A DNA stretch of 64,000 nt from Methylophilales bacterium HTCC2181. Lineage in GTDB: Bacteria; Pseudomonadota; Gammaproteobacteria; Burkholderiales; Methylophilaceae. This document shows positions 29,895 through 40,766 of the stretch, one piece after another. Position 1 is the stretch's first letter, and every line of letters starts with the position of its first letter. Position numbers and translations under genes: made by a program. The DNA is taken from the NCBI GenBank assembly GCA_000168995.1, contig AAUX01000001.1, forward strand, positions 1,178,001 through 1,242,000, written 5' to 3'. The notes under the pieces were generated by a model. That model had not been told where the DNA came from and did not search any database. It worked only from the letters and a program-made list of their open reading frames with translations.

Positions 29895-31439
29895 CTATTG
29901 GTTGCTTAATCTTTTTGTAAAAGTTCTCAGATCGACTCCTAGAATTCTAAGTGCAACGAAATAAGAGAGGGCTCCTGCAAGAGTTAAAAAACCCAAACGA
30001 AAAACTTTTTCCCATGCTGAATATACCAACCAATTACTATCTGGTCCTTTCAGAAATAAAAGTAAAGTAGTCATAGCAACTAATCCCAAAATAATTTTTA
30101 TAAAAAATAAAATCCATCCCTTTTCCAACACAAAAATTTTATTTTTCTTTAGGTGATAAAATAATAACCCTGCATTTATACAAGCACCAATTGCTATTGC
30201 TAGAGCAAGTCCTGCATGGCCAATAAAACCAATAAATATCATATTCATAAGTTGAGTGCAAAATAGAGTAAAGATTGCGATCTTTACTGGCGTCTTAATA
30301 TTTTTTTGCGCATAAAATGCCGGAGCTAAAACTTTAATAAGAACTAAGGCAATCAATCCTATGCTGTATGCAGTCAGGGCATACTGAGTCATAAGAACGT
30401 CATGCTCACTAAAAGCTCCATAATAAAATAATGTTGCTATTAATGGAGCAGCAAGTATATATAACCCTAATGCAGCAGGCGCAGACAATAATATCGACAG
30501 CCTTAATCCCCAGTTAACTAAGCTTGAATATTCCTTTGAGTTATTTTTTGAAATGCTACCTGAAAGGCTAGGTAATAGAATAGTACTTAATGCTACACCA
30601 AGGACTCCAACAGGAAACTCCATCAACCTATCAGCATAATATAGCCAAGAGACACTCCCAACGGCTAAAAATGAAGCAAATATGGTATTAATTAGTAATG
30701 ATATTTGCGTTATAGAGACTCCTAGTATGGCTGGGCCCATTAATTTAGTTATTCTCCATACGCCCGGATCATTTATCTTAAAATCTAATTTGGGTAAAAA
30801 ACCAATTTGCTTTAAAAAAGGTATTTGAAAAAGTAGTTGTAGAATCCCCCCTATAAATACTGCCCAAGCTAAAACCATGACTGGTTGTGAAAAAAAGTCT
30901 GCGAAGAATAAAGCCGATGCAATAAAGCTAATATTCAACCACACAGGAGTAAAAGCAGGGACTATAAACTTCCCATAAGAATTCAATATACCTCCGGCCA
31001 TTGAGACTAACGAAACAAAGAAAATATATGGAAAAGTAATTTGAAGCATGTCTACCGTAAGATTAAATTTTTCTGGATCAGAAGCAAAGCCTGGTGCGCT
31101 TATATAAATAAGCCATGGTGCTCCAAAAATCCCAAGTAAGGTCACTATAATTAAAAAAATCCCAAGTAAGGTTGCTACCTTGTTTATCAAAATTGCTGTT
31201 TCTTTGGGCGACCTACTAGATTTATACTCAGCTAAGATTGGTACAAAGGCCTGAGTGAAAGCTCCCTCTGCCGAAATTCTTCTCAGTAAATTTGGTATTT
31301 TAAAGGCAACGAAAAATGCATCAGTAACCATTCCAGCACCGAATATTCGAGCAATAATGCTGTCTCGCAAAAAGCCTAATACTCTTGAGACGGTTGTCAT
31401 TCCCCCAACCCCTGCTAATGCTTTTGAGAGATTCATCAT
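29895..31439 (-). CDS. murJ: Lipid II flippase MurJ
   Basis: Polytopic inner-membrane flippase that moves lipid II across the membrane for peptidoglycan synthesis. The 514-aa protein begins with the conserved TTVSRVLGFLRDSIIARIFG and has about 14 predicted membrane segments. It contains an in-frame 30-bp tandem duplication (TLLGIF twice, ten residues apart). The start could be either of two adjacent ATGs. First gene of the murJ-ribF-ileS-lspA run, divergent from rpsT. Confidence 0.95.
   Translation of the reverse strand: MMNLSKALAGVGGMTTVSRVLGFLRDSIIARIFGAGMVTDAFFVAFKIPNLLRRISAEGAFTQAFVPILAEYKSSRSPKETAILINKVATLLGIFLIIVTLLGIFGAPWLIYISAPGFASDPEKFNLTVDMLQITFPYIFFVSLVSMAGGILNSYGKFIVPAFTPVWLNISFIASALFFADFFSQPVMVLAWAVFIGGILQLLFQIPFLKQIGFLPKLDFKINDPGVWRITKLMGPAILGVSITQISLLINTIFASFLAVGSVSWLYYADRLMEFPVGVLGVALSTILLPSLSGSISKNNSKEYSSLVNWGLRLSILLSAPAALGLYILAAPLIATLFYYGAFSEHDVLMTQYALTAYSIGLIALVLIKVLAPAFYAQKNIKTPVKIAIFTLFCTQLMNMIFIGFIGHAGLALAIAIGACINAGLLFYHLKKNKIFVLEKGWILFFIKIILGLVAMTTLLLFLKGPDSNWLVYSAWEKVFRLGFLTLAGALSYFVALRILGVDLRTFTKRLSNQ
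31125..31172 (-). repeat. 18-bp direct repeat (30-bp period) inside murJ
   Basis: The 18-mer AAAAATCCCAAGTAAGGT occurs at 31125-31142 and again at 31155-31172. The 30-bp period keeps the frame and duplicates TLLGIF in a membrane segment of MurJ. Confidence 0.85.
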
Positions 31440-31521
31440 GTCCCTAGTTTTATAAAATTCATCAAATGACCATTATAGCTTCAACTATTCAAACTGTTCT
31501 TCATAGTTGGTGAGTTTCTAC

Positions 31522-31550
31522 TTGTGTATGTAGTTGAAAATAGATAGAAT
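31522..31550 (+). promoter_or_regulatory. Putative rpsT promoter
   Basis: TTGTGT (31522-31527), 17-bp spacer and TAGAAT (31545-31550), followed by a leader of about 30-35 nt before the rpsT ATG. This lies in the 151-bp murJ-rpsT intergenic region; otherwise I see nothing definite there. Confidence 0.4.
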
Positions 31551-31590
31551 ACGGGGTTATTTTTAATATGTATATACAGGGATTAAATAT

Positions 31591-31851
31591 ATGGCAAATA
31601 CAGCCCAAACTAGAAAACGTGCAAGACAAAACGACTCTCAAAGAGCTCATAACGCTAGCCTCAGGTCAATTTTCAGAACAGCTGTGAAAAAGATTGTAAA
31701 AGCAATTCAAACAGGTGACAAGAAGGTTGCTGCTGAATCATATAAAGAAAACGTTGCGGTTATCGATAGAATTGCTGATAAAAAAATTGTTCACAAGAAT
31801 AAAGCTGCTCGACATAAATCAAGGTTAAATACTGCCATTAAGTCTCTGTAA
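31591..31851 (+). CDS. rpsT: 30S ribosomal protein S20
   Basis: Primary 16S-binding protein of the small subunit. The 86-aa basic protein starts [15 protein letters not shown], the typical S20 N-terminus, and ends with the [13 protein letters not shown] segment. Single-gene unit divergent from murJ and convergent with purK, the usual arrangement. Confidence 0.97.
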   Translation: MANTAQTRKRARQNDSQRAHNASLRSIFRTAVKKIVKAIQTGDKKVAAESYKENVAVIDRIADKKIVHKNKAARHKSRLNTAIKSL

Positions 31852-31861
31852 ATTTTTTAGG

Positions 31862-31884
31862 TGCTCTCATTTATTCAGAGAGCA
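31862..31884 (+). terminator. Hairpin between rpsT and purK
   Basis: TGCTCTC (31862-31868) pairs with GAGAGCA (31878-31884) around a 9-nt loop, 10 bp after the rpsT stop; on + it is followed by TTGCTTTT. The purK stop codon lies in the loop. The T tract is weak, so termination efficiency is uncertain. Confidence 0.45.
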
Positions 31885-33007
31885 TTGCTTTTAGTATTTT
31901 TGCCTTATCAAGCAATTTATTAAAGTCATCACCAGTCAAAGTGTAATGCGCCATTTTTCTTCCTTTTCTGGCTTTCTCTTTGCCGTACAAATGTAAATTA
32001 ACATTATTCTCCCGATTTAAAATATCGAAATCTGGGTTTATATACGTACCATTTTTAAACCAAATATCACCTAATATATTAACCATAATAGCGTTTGATT
32101 TTTCTTGCGGATCAACCAGGTCTAAACCTGTAAGCGTTCTTACTTGCAAGTCAAATTGATTGTGAACGCAAGCATCAAGAGTGAAGTGCCCAGAATTATG
32201 TGGTCTTGGTGCAATCTCATTTACGTATAATTTTTCATCCACAATAAAAAATTCAACCGCCATAACACCAATATAATTAAGCTTTTGAGCAATCTGCTGA
32301 GCATACCCCTTTGCTAGCGATGCAATGTCGCTTGGTATTCTTGCTGGTGAAAACGATATATCAAGGATGCCGTTAGTATGTTTATTTTCCGCAACTGGAA
32401 AATAAATTTGCTGATCATTGTGGTCTCTTGCAAGGACAACAGAAACCTCAAGATCCAGTAACAGTTTTTTTTCTAGTACGCAGGGTGCTTTACCAGCTTG
32501 ATTGTATGCATCCTTCAAGTCCGCAATATTATTAACGTGAAATTGACCTTTGCCGTCATATCCAAATTGAGCGACTTTTAGAATTGCTGGAAATATATTC
32601 TTTGGCGCACTATCCAAATCATCAGCAGATTCAATAACAAAAAAAGGACCTACAGGAAAGCCGCTATCTCTCAAGAATGTTTTTTCTAAAATTCTATTTT
32701 GAACTACAGCTACTGCAGAAGAAGATGGCCGTACTACTAATTTTTTTTCAAGATACTCAAGAGTAGAAAATGGAATATTTTCAAATTCAGTTGTTACAAA
32801 TAAACAGCTTTCAATAATTTTGTCTAGGGCGTTACTGTTTGAGTAATCGGCGCATAGATGCACATCTGCAATCTTTCCTGCCGGACTTTTTTCATCAGGG
32901 TCTAATACAGTAACTCTAAATCCTAATCTTTGCGCCGCAATAACAAAAAACATTCCCAATTGTCCACCACCAAGCATGGCAAGCATATCGGTTTTATTTG
33001 CCTTCAA
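31871..33007 (-). CDS. purK: N5-carboxyaminoimidazole ribonucleotide synthase
   Basis: ATP-grasp enzyme that carboxylates AIR with bicarbonate in purine synthesis. The 378-aa protein has the N-terminal LGGGQLGMF motif, the EFENIPF segment and the ATP-grasp EIAPRPHNSGH motif. Directly abuts purE, whose product uses its product. Last gene of a run starting at rplU. Confidence 0.95.
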   Translation of the reverse strand: MKANKTDMLAMLGGGQLGMFFVIAAQRLGFRVTVLDPDEKSPAGKIADVHLCADYSNSNALDKIIESCLFVTTEFENIPFSTLEYLEKKLVVRPSSSAVAVVQNRILEKTFLRDSGFPVGPFFVIESADDLDSAPKNIFPAILKVAQFGYDGKGQFHVNNIADLKDAYNQAGKAPCVLEKKLLLDLEVSVVLARDHNDQQIYFPVAENKHTNGILDISFSPARIPSDIASLAKGYAQQIAQKLNYIGVMAVEFFIVDEKLYVNEIAPRPHNSGHFTLDACVHNQFDLQVRTLTGLDLVDPQEKSNAIMVNILGDIWFKNGTYINPDFDILNRENNVNLHLYGKEKARKGRKMAHYTLTGDDFNKLLDKAKILKAMLSE

Positions 33008-33497
33008 TTATTTTTCCCCTAACTTCATATTTAAAACCATATTAATTTGATTGCTTCTAAATTGATTGAGTTTATTTTGTACCTCCTGGTCGCTATCGGC
33101 AAGAATCGAGGCAGCAAACAAACCAGCATTAGAAGCCCCTGCTTCTCCAATTGCAAATGTGGCAACTGGAATACCTTTTGGCATTTGTACAATCGATAAT
33201 AAAGAGTCTTGTCCTTCCAGATGTTTCGTTGGAATCGGCACACCAAGAACAGGTAGTATAGTTTTCGATGCCACCATACCCGGTAGATGTGCAGCTCCTC
33301 CCGCTCCAGCTATGATAATTTTGAATCCGTTCTTGCTAGCATTTTCTGCAAATTCAAACATAAGGTCAGGAGTTCTGTGTGCAGAGATCACTTTGGATTC
33401 ATATGGAATATCAAAATCATCCAAAATTTTCGCAGAATTTTCCATTATCGGCCAATCACTATTGGATCCCATTATAATGGCTACTACCGGTTTTGAT

Positions 33498-33505
<8 letters not shown>
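33008..33505 (-). CDS. purE: N5-carboxyaminoimidazole ribonucleotide mutase
   Basis: Rearranges N5-CAIR to CAIR. The 165-aa class I PurE has [17 protein letters not shown] and the [12 protein letters not shown] motif. Start overlaps the proB stop by 8 bp, and the stop abuts the purK start. Joining purEK to proB-obgE is less usual than a stand-alone purEK. Confidence 0.96.
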
Positions 33506-35670
<2,165 letters not shown>

Positions 35671-35675
35671 CTACC

Positions 35676-35709
35676 AAACAAAAAAAGCCCTACCAAATGA
35701 TAGGGCTTT
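35676..35709 (-). terminator. Terminator between rpmA and obgE
   Basis: On the minus strand AAAGCCCTA (35709-35701) pairs with TAGGGCTTT (35692-35684) across an 8-nt loop, followed by further T bases: a good intrinsic terminator. It would limit read-through from the ribosomal genes into obgE-proB-purEK. Confidence 0.75.
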
Positions 35710-35729
35710 GAAATAATTTTTAAACTAAA

Positions 35730-35987
35730 CTACGCAGCTACAATGTGCACTAATTTTCTTTTTAATGCGCCCTTAGTTGAAAAGCTTACCTTTCCATCTG
35801 TTTTTGCGAACAACGTATGATCTTTACCAATTCCTACATTCGTTCCAGGGTGCATTTTTGTTCCACGTTGCCTTAAAATGATACTTCCAGCTTTTACAAA
35901 TTGATCTCCGTAAGCTTTTAACCCTAATCGTTTAGATTCCGAGTCTCTACCATTCCTTGAACTTCCGCCTGCTTTTTTGTGAGCCAT
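35730..35987 (-). CDS. rpmA: 50S ribosomal protein L27
   Basis: Large-subunit protein near the peptidyl-transferase centre. The 85-aa protein begins [20 protein letters not shown], the full typical N-terminus with no Firmicute-style cleavable leader. Second gene after rplU (16-bp gap). Confidence 0.97.
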   Translation of the reverse strand: MAHKKAGGSSRNGRDSESKRLGLKAYGDQFVKAGSIILRQRGTKMHPGTNVGIGKDHTLFAKTDGKVSFSTKGALKRKLVHIVAA

Positions 35988-36003
35988 TAGTTTAAATCCT
36001 TAT

Positions 36004-36318
36004 TTATTTTACTGCGATCTTATCGACTTTAATTTCGGTAAAACTCTGTCTATGTCCCTGAGATTTCCTATAATGCTTCCTACGATTCATTTTGAAAATC
36101 TTAACCTTGTCTCCACGTCCATGAGCAAGGACAGTAACGTCAACGGTAGCGCCTTTTACCAACGGCGTACCAATAGTAACTTTTTCACCATCAACTAGGG
36201 TGAGCACATTGTTAATGCTTAACTGTTTTCCTACTTCTGTGGTCAGCTTTTCAACTTTTAATGTTAAGCCCTCTGAAACTTTAAATTGCTTACCGCCTGT
36301 CTTAATTACCGCATACAT
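36004..36318 (-). CDS. rplU: 50S ribosomal protein L21
   Basis: 23S-binding ribosomal protein. The 104-aa product starts [17 protein letters not shown] and includes the [20 protein letters not shown]-terminal motif. First gene of rplU-rpmA(-obgE), divergent from ispB, the conserved order. Confidence 0.97.
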   Translation of the reverse strand: MYAVIKTGGKQFKVSEGLTLKVEKLTTEVGKQLSINNVLTLVDGEKVTIGTPLVKGATVDVTVLAHGRGDKVKIFKMNRRKHYRKSQGHRQSFTEIKVDKIAVK

Positions 36319-36493
36319 GATTGTAACCTTATTTTATATAACAATTTAGAGCCGGAATTATACTTAAATTAATACAATTTATCAATTAAATATTAGCTTG
36401 TAACCCTTTATTATTCCTGACTTCGTTACATTCTAAACCCATCGGTATGATAAAATGAAAAAATAATTCAATAACAGTTAAAAATATATCAAA

Positions 36494-37459
36494 TTGCTAT
36501 CAACAATATTATCACCCATATCAAATGATTTAAATGAAGTTAACAATGTAATTAGGAAATCTCTATTTTCTGAAATTCCTATTGTAAATCAGATATCTAA
36601 TCACATTATTAATAGTGGAGGAAAGCGTATGCGGCCCTCTATTCATCTTTTATTTGCAAAACTCACCGGAGAAATTAATACAAGTCATCATGCTATGGCT
36701 GCAATAATAGAGTTCATTCATACAGCAACGCTTTTACATGACGACGTAGTGGACCAATCAACACAAAGGCGCAGCAAAAAAACTGCCAATGCTCTCTTTG
36801 GGAATTCTTCAAGTGTTCTGGTCGGCGACTTTATTTATTCAAGATCATTCCAGATGATGACTAAAATAAATAATATGGAGGTGATGGAAATACTAGCAGA
36901 TGCCACAAACGCTATATCCGAAGGCGAAATTCTTCAACTTCTGAATACCAAAAACCCCGATCTCTCGGAAAATGATTACTTTCAGGTTATTGGCTTTAAA
37001 ACTGCCAAGCTTTTCGAATCTTGTGGCTCCCTTGCTGGAGTCTTAAATGAGGTAGATCAAGAAAAACAAAAGGATCTTGCAAAGCTTGGAAATATTTTTG
37101 GGATCATGTTTCAACTAACCGACGATATCCTTGACTATTCTGGAAAGGAAATAGAGATGGGTAAGAATATTGGGGATGATCTTACTGAAGGTAAAGTTAC
37201 GCTACCATTAATTTATGCTATGCAAAATGGAAGCGACACTCAAGGCAAATTAATTAAAGAGGCTATCAAAATAGGAGATATAAATCGACTGCCCGATATT
37301 ATTCAGATACTGAGTGATACCAACGCTATAGCGACAGTTGAAAAACATCTAGTACAAAAGGTAATTGAGGTTAATGAAGTCTTGGGGCGCTTCGATAAGG
37401 GTGAAGCAAGAAAAACGTTGAGCTCTTTAGCTAATTATATTTTGGAGCGTAAAAGTTAA
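36494..37459 (+). CDS. ispB: Polyprenyl diphosphate synthase (ubiquinone side chain)
   Basis: Trans-type prenyltransferase that makes the long isoprenoid tail of ubiquinone. The 321-aa protein has GGKRMRP, the first aspartate-rich motif DDVVD and the second DDILDY. The start is TTG (36494), the only ATG/GTG/TTG after an upstream stop at 36479 that fits homologues. The 175-bp region to rplU is AT-rich and must hold both promoters, but no strong boxes stand out. Its 3' end faces an unrecognised gene 5 bp away. Confidence 0.93.
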   Translation: MLSTILSPISNDLNEVNNVIRKSLFSEIPIVNQISNHIINSGGKRMRPSIHLLFAKLTGEINTSHHAMAAIIEFIHTATLLHDDVVDQSTQRRSKKTANALFGNSSSVLVGDFIYSRSFQMMTKINNMEVMEILADATNAISEGEILQLLNTKNPDLSENDYFQVIGFKTAKLFESCGSLAGVLNEVDQEKQKDLAKLGNIFGIMFQLTDDILDYSGKEIEMGKNIGDDLTEGKVTLPLIYAMQNGSDTQGKLIKEAIKIGDINRLPDIIQILSDTNAIATVEKHLVQKVIEVNEVLGRFDKGEARKTLSSLANYILERKS

Positions 37460-37464
37460 ATGAA

Positions 37465-37821
37465 CTAATGCATTGTAACTTTTTCTCCACTTTGTAATGC
37501 GTAGTAATGCATCCGAGCCGATTCATTCCTAATCAGTAATAAATCACCGTAAAAGACGACTTCTCCATTAAGTTCTGCCTGAGCAAAGCCGCCATTAAAT
37601 AAAGTAATTTCTGCAAAGTGATTTTTATTTTTAAGAAAAAAAGTAACATAATTTTCAAACTCATCATTAGAGGCAACCTCCCACCCCTTCCATCCAGACA
37701 AATCAGCAAGCCAATCCGCCAAGTCAATTTCTACCTTACAGATAATAGTGTCCATCCTCAGACGAGGGTCTAGCTCAAAATTATTTTCTAAACTGTGCGG
37801 GGTAGTTTTATTTTGTGACAT
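37465..37821 (-). CDS. Conserved-looking protein of unknown function
   Basis: I do not recognise this 118-aa gene with certainty. Residues about 14-36 (FELDPRLRMDT...DLADWL) recall the N-terminus of some bacterial HIT-family hydrolases, but no HxHxH active site follows. It is acidic and aromatic-rich, with no signal peptide or membrane segment. Its own transcription unit lies between convergent ispB and divergent coaE. Codon usage resembles the neighbours. Confidence 0.6.
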   Translation of the reverse strand: MSQNKTTPHSLENNFELDPRLRMDTIICKVEIDLADWLADLSGWKGWEVASNDEFENYVTFFLKNKNHFAEITLFNGGFAQAELNGEVVFYGDLLLIRNESARMHYYALQSGEKVTMH

Positions 37822-37889
37822 ATCTAAGCTTTAAGTTATCATAATTGATGTAATACTATGGTGTTTTTTTATTATTTTTCAAGGTCATA

Positions 37890-38492
37890 ATGCATATTAT
37901 AGGTTTAACGGGTGGCATTGGTTCCGGTAAAAGTGAGGCGGCTAAACAATTCGCCTCCTTTGGTGTGCCTATTATAGACTTAGATATTATTGCTAGAGAA
38001 TTGCTCAAAAAGGATAGGCCTGGCTATCATCTATTAGTTGAAAATTATAATGACGAGTTCATAAAGAATAATAATGAAATCGACCGAAAAAAGCTTCAAT
38101 CTATGATGTTCAATAGCGTAAACATAAAAAATAATGTCGAATCTATATTGCATCCCATGATCTTCAAGGAATGTTTAAGCCAAATCAAGGAATATACCTC
38201 CTCACTGTATATAGTTATTGTAATACCCCTTTTGTTTGAATCTGACACATATCTACGAGTGATTAATGAAAGCCTATTAATTGACTGCAATATTAACAAT
38301 CAAAAGATCCGGACAAAGAAAAGAGATCAGATTAGCTCTGATATAATAAAAAAAATAATGGCTTCCCAATCAAGCAGAAAAGAAAAGTTGAACAAAGCAG
38401 ACACTATTATAAGTAATGATGGCTCACTTGATGAGCTTCAAAAAAATATTGGCAACTTTCATAGACTCTTATTACAAAAACTAGGTAAGTAG
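37890..38492 (+). CDS. coaE: Dephospho-CoA kinase
   Basis: Last step of coenzyme A synthesis. The 200-aa P-loop kinase has GLTGGIGSGKSE at the N-terminus and IDLDIIARELL after it. Followed directly by zapD. In many relatives a prepilin peptidase gene (pilD) sits just upstream; here it is absent. Confidence 0.94.
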   Translation: MHIIGLTGGIGSGKSEAAKQFASFGVPIIDLDIIARELLKKDRPGYHLLVENYNDEFIKNNNEIDRKKLQSMMFNSVNIKNNVESILHPMIFKECLSQIKEYTSSLYIVIVIPLLFESDTYLRVINESLLIDCNINNQKIRTKKRDQISSDIIKKIMASQSSRKEKLNKADTIISNDGSLDELQKNIGNFHRLLLQKLGK

Positions 38493-39230
38493 ATGATTAA
38501 ATACGAATTCCCACTAAACGAACGGATTAGAAAGTTTATGCGAGTTGAAGAAATTTTTATCAAAATTGATCTTCTGACAACCTCTAAAAAAAACTATACT
38601 GAATTTTCCCTCTTTGAAAGACTCTTTGAGCTTATGCTCACTGCGTCGAGGTCTGATTTAAAAGTTGATTTAATTCAGGAAATTGAGCGGCAAAAGGTAA
38701 AACTTAAGTCAAAGTCAAAAACTCAAGCTAACAACAATCTTATGGTTAGGCTTGCAAAAATAAAAAATGCTTTAGAAAAGGCAAAAGTTCAGCCTGGATT
38801 TTACTTTGGTAATGATAAATTTTTGCAAGAAATTAAATCGAGGAGGGATAGCCCTTATGGAATCACCAGCGTGGATTTCCCAGAATTTGACTATTGGCTT
38901 CAAAACGAGTCATCTCTAGTGAGAAAAGAATACTTCAAGCAAAAAATAGGCCCCTTTAATCCTATAAAAGATGCGATATTTGTTATCTTAGCTATCCTAA
39001 GGTCGAACGCAAAAGAAGAGTTAGTTGTTGCATCCGAAGGATCATTTCAAAAAAAACTAGACCCGACATTGAAAAATGATCTTATTACGGTAATAATGAA
39101 TCTTAGATCAAATTACTACCCCATCGTATCATCCAATAAGTATGCTGCAAGTATTCGTTTCGAACATTACATCAAACACAACAGTCTGGATAAAAATATG
39201 AAACTTAAAATTGGTATAGGGTCTCTGTAG
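38493..39230 (+). CDS. zapD: Cell division protein ZapD
   Basis: Cytoplasmic FtsZ-bundling protein. The 245-aa product begins YEFPLNERIRKFMRVE, the family signature, and has the helical N-terminal and beta-rich C-terminal parts. No gap after coaE; yacG starts 6 bp downstream, the classic coaE-zapD-yacG order. Confidence 0.93.
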   Translation: MIKYEFPLNERIRKFMRVEEIFIKIDLLTTSKKNYTEFSLFERLFELMLTASRSDLKVDLIQEIERQKVKLKSKSKTQANNNLMVRLAKIKNALEKAKVQPGFYFGNDKFLQEIKSRRDSPYGITSVDFPEFDYWLQNESSLVRKEYFKQKIGPFNPIKDAIFVILAILRSNAKEELVVASEGSFQKKLDPTLKNDLITVIMNLRSNYYPIVSSNKYAASIRFEHYIKHNSLDKNMKLKIGIGSL

Positions 39231-39236
39231 TATCCA

Positions 39237-39404
39237 ATGAACATTACTTGCCCGACTTGTAAAAAAAAAATAGAGTACTCGCTATCTAATTTGTCGCGCC
39301 CCTTTTGTTCAGAAAAATGCAAATTGATTGATCTGGGTGCTTGGGCATCTGAGGAGTATCATATACCAGGAGATAATGATGAGATTAACTACAATGAAGA
39401 TTGA
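39237..39404 (+). CDS. yacG: DNA gyrase inhibitor / zinc protein YacG
   Basis: Small zinc protein reported to bind GyrB and inhibit DNA gyrase in E. coli. The 55-aa frame has the four zinc cysteines C5, C8, C24 and C28 (CPTC...FCSEKC), followed by [11 protein letters not shown] and an acidic tail. A run of ten A bases (39261-39270) encodes three lysines. Its 3' end overlaps the next gene by 11 bp. Confidence 0.93.
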   Translation: MNITCPTCKKKIEYSLSNLSRPFCSEKCKLIDLGAWASEEYHIPGDNDEINYNED

Positions 39405-39831
39405 TTGCTGGATTATTTTTTTAGTGGGTATGCTTATAAATGCGCCTTTATTTGCCCTTGACTTAGAGATTAACTCTCCAACAATTAAAGCCCCGCGCCC
39501 TGGACAAAATATTTCTGCAGGCTTTGTAAGACTGACATCGACAAATGACTTGATCATTAAATCGATTAAAGCAGAAAATATTTCAAAAATCGAAGTTCAT
39601 ACCATGAAAATGGAAAAGGGCGCTTACGGTGAGGCAATAATGCGTATGCGAAAAATCGATAAGCCTATGTTGAAAGCTAATGAAGAATTTATTTTAAAAC
39701 CTGGGGCTGATCATCTAATGTTTTTTGGTATTCAAAACCCTATCGCCATAGGCGATAAAATTAAAATAACATTCACTTTTGTGGAGAAAGAAGAAACGGT
39801 ATCAAAAGACATCATGTTTGAGGTTATTTAG
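39394..39831 (+). CDS. Periplasmic copper chaperone, PCuAC family
   Basis: Secreted copper(I) carrier that in relatives delivers copper to the CuA site of cytochrome oxidase. I choose ATG 39394, giving 145 aa with a signal peptide (about 1-21); ATGs at 39376 and 39379 are alternatives. Ligand pattern: M85, H107 and M109 match the M-X21-H-X-M spacing. H69 is present but about five residues further upstream than the consensus, suggesting a short insertion. It sits oddly after yacG, overlapping it. Ends overlapping convergent mutT/thiE by 4 bp. Confidence 0.8.
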   Translation: MKIDCWIIFLVGMLINAPLFALDLEINSPTIKAPRPGQNISAGFVRLTSTNDLIIKSIKAENISKIEVHTMKMEKGAYGEAIMRMRKIDKPMLKANEEFILKPGADHLMFFGIQNPIAIGDKIKITFTFVEKEETVSKDIMFEVI

Positions 39832-40766
39832 TCTAACCATACAGATCTCTGAGATGCAACCCCAATTGCTCCATTATCAAAAGCTTTATTAATATCAGTT
39901 CTTTTCATTCCCCCTAAGGCATAAACGGGCATGTTATGTTTTTTTAATAACTCTCCCAGCCAATTCCATCCCATACCATCTATCTCTGGATGCGAAGGTG
40001 TTTTATTTATTGGGGACAACACAATGAAATCTAATTTTTTTCTGATAGCTTCGTTAATATCTTTCTTATTGTGGCATGAGGCAGACACGATTAGATTGAT
40101 TGGTTTTTCCGAGACTGTATGTAATTGTTCAGAGTTTAAATGAACCCCATCTGCTCCTAGCATATATGCCAATTCCGTATCTGAATTAATCATTACTCTC
40201 GCATTATATGGAGAAGCCATTTGAATAATTGCCTTAGTCATATCAATATAAGCCTTATGCTGCATGCTCTTCTCTCTTACCTGGATGAGTTTTAATCCCT
40301 CCTTTAATTTATTTTCAACCAGATCTATGAAGTCATGAGGATGCTCTTGAGCATTTGTTATCGCATAAAGATCAGGCAACCCAATTGCCTTAAAGATGAG
40401 TTCATTTGCAGGAAGTATAGGATTTACGTGGGGTGAGAATGCATTATTCCACTCTAATAATTGTTCTTCTTGTGGTTGAATTTGTCCTGCCCAATCTATT
40501 ACTTTAAAAAAATGCAACTTCACGTCTATTTCGTCATAACTGTATTCTCTCACTATCCATTTCTCTGCAGAGGATACCGTAACCCCTATTTCTTCATTAA
40601 GTTCTCGTTTCAATGCCTGTATTGGGGTTTCCCCACGCTCAATTTTTCCTCCAGGAAATTCCCACCAGCCACTCCATGTTTTTTTGGCAGGTCTCTGGGC
40701 AAGCAAAAGCTTATTGTCATGATTGATCAGAACGCCCACTGATGCCTCTATTTTGACTCTAGCTAT
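39828..40766 (-). CDS. MutT-type Nudix hydrolase fused to ThiE/TenI-like domain
   Basis: The N-terminal domain is MutT-like (8-oxo-dGTP clean-up), with a full Nudix box from GGKIERGE to REL-EEIG. The C-terminal half (about 135-312) resembles thiamin-phosphate synthase/TenI and ends with YALGGM...GAIGVASQRS. This fusion next to argJ is common in proteobacteria. The start is unusual: a GTG at 40739 would remove the first beta strand. The frame stays open to ATA at 40766, overlapping the argJ stop as ATAG, and this gives ARVKIEASVGVLIN, which fits MutT N-termini. Confidence 0.88.
   Translation of the reverse strand: MARVKIEASVGVLINHDNKLLLAQRPAKKTWSGWWEFPGGKIERGETPIQALKRELNEEIGVTVSSAEKWIVREYSYDEIDVKLHFFKVIDWAGQIQPQEEQLLEWNNAFSPHVNPILPANELIFKAIGLPDLYAITNAQEHPHDFIDLVENKLKEGLKLIQVREKSMQHKAYIDMTKAIIQMASPYNARVMINSDTELAYMLGADGVHLNSEQLHTVSEKPINLIVSASCHNKKDINEAIRKKLDFIVLSPINKTPSHPEIDGMGWNWLGELLKKHNMPVYALGGMKRTDINKAFDNGAIGVASQRSVWLD

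Noticed and set aside
36319-36493. Regulatory RNA or riboswitch in the rplU-ispB gap
   Set aside because: I see only AT-rich sequence with no stable stem pattern; likely just two divergent promoters.
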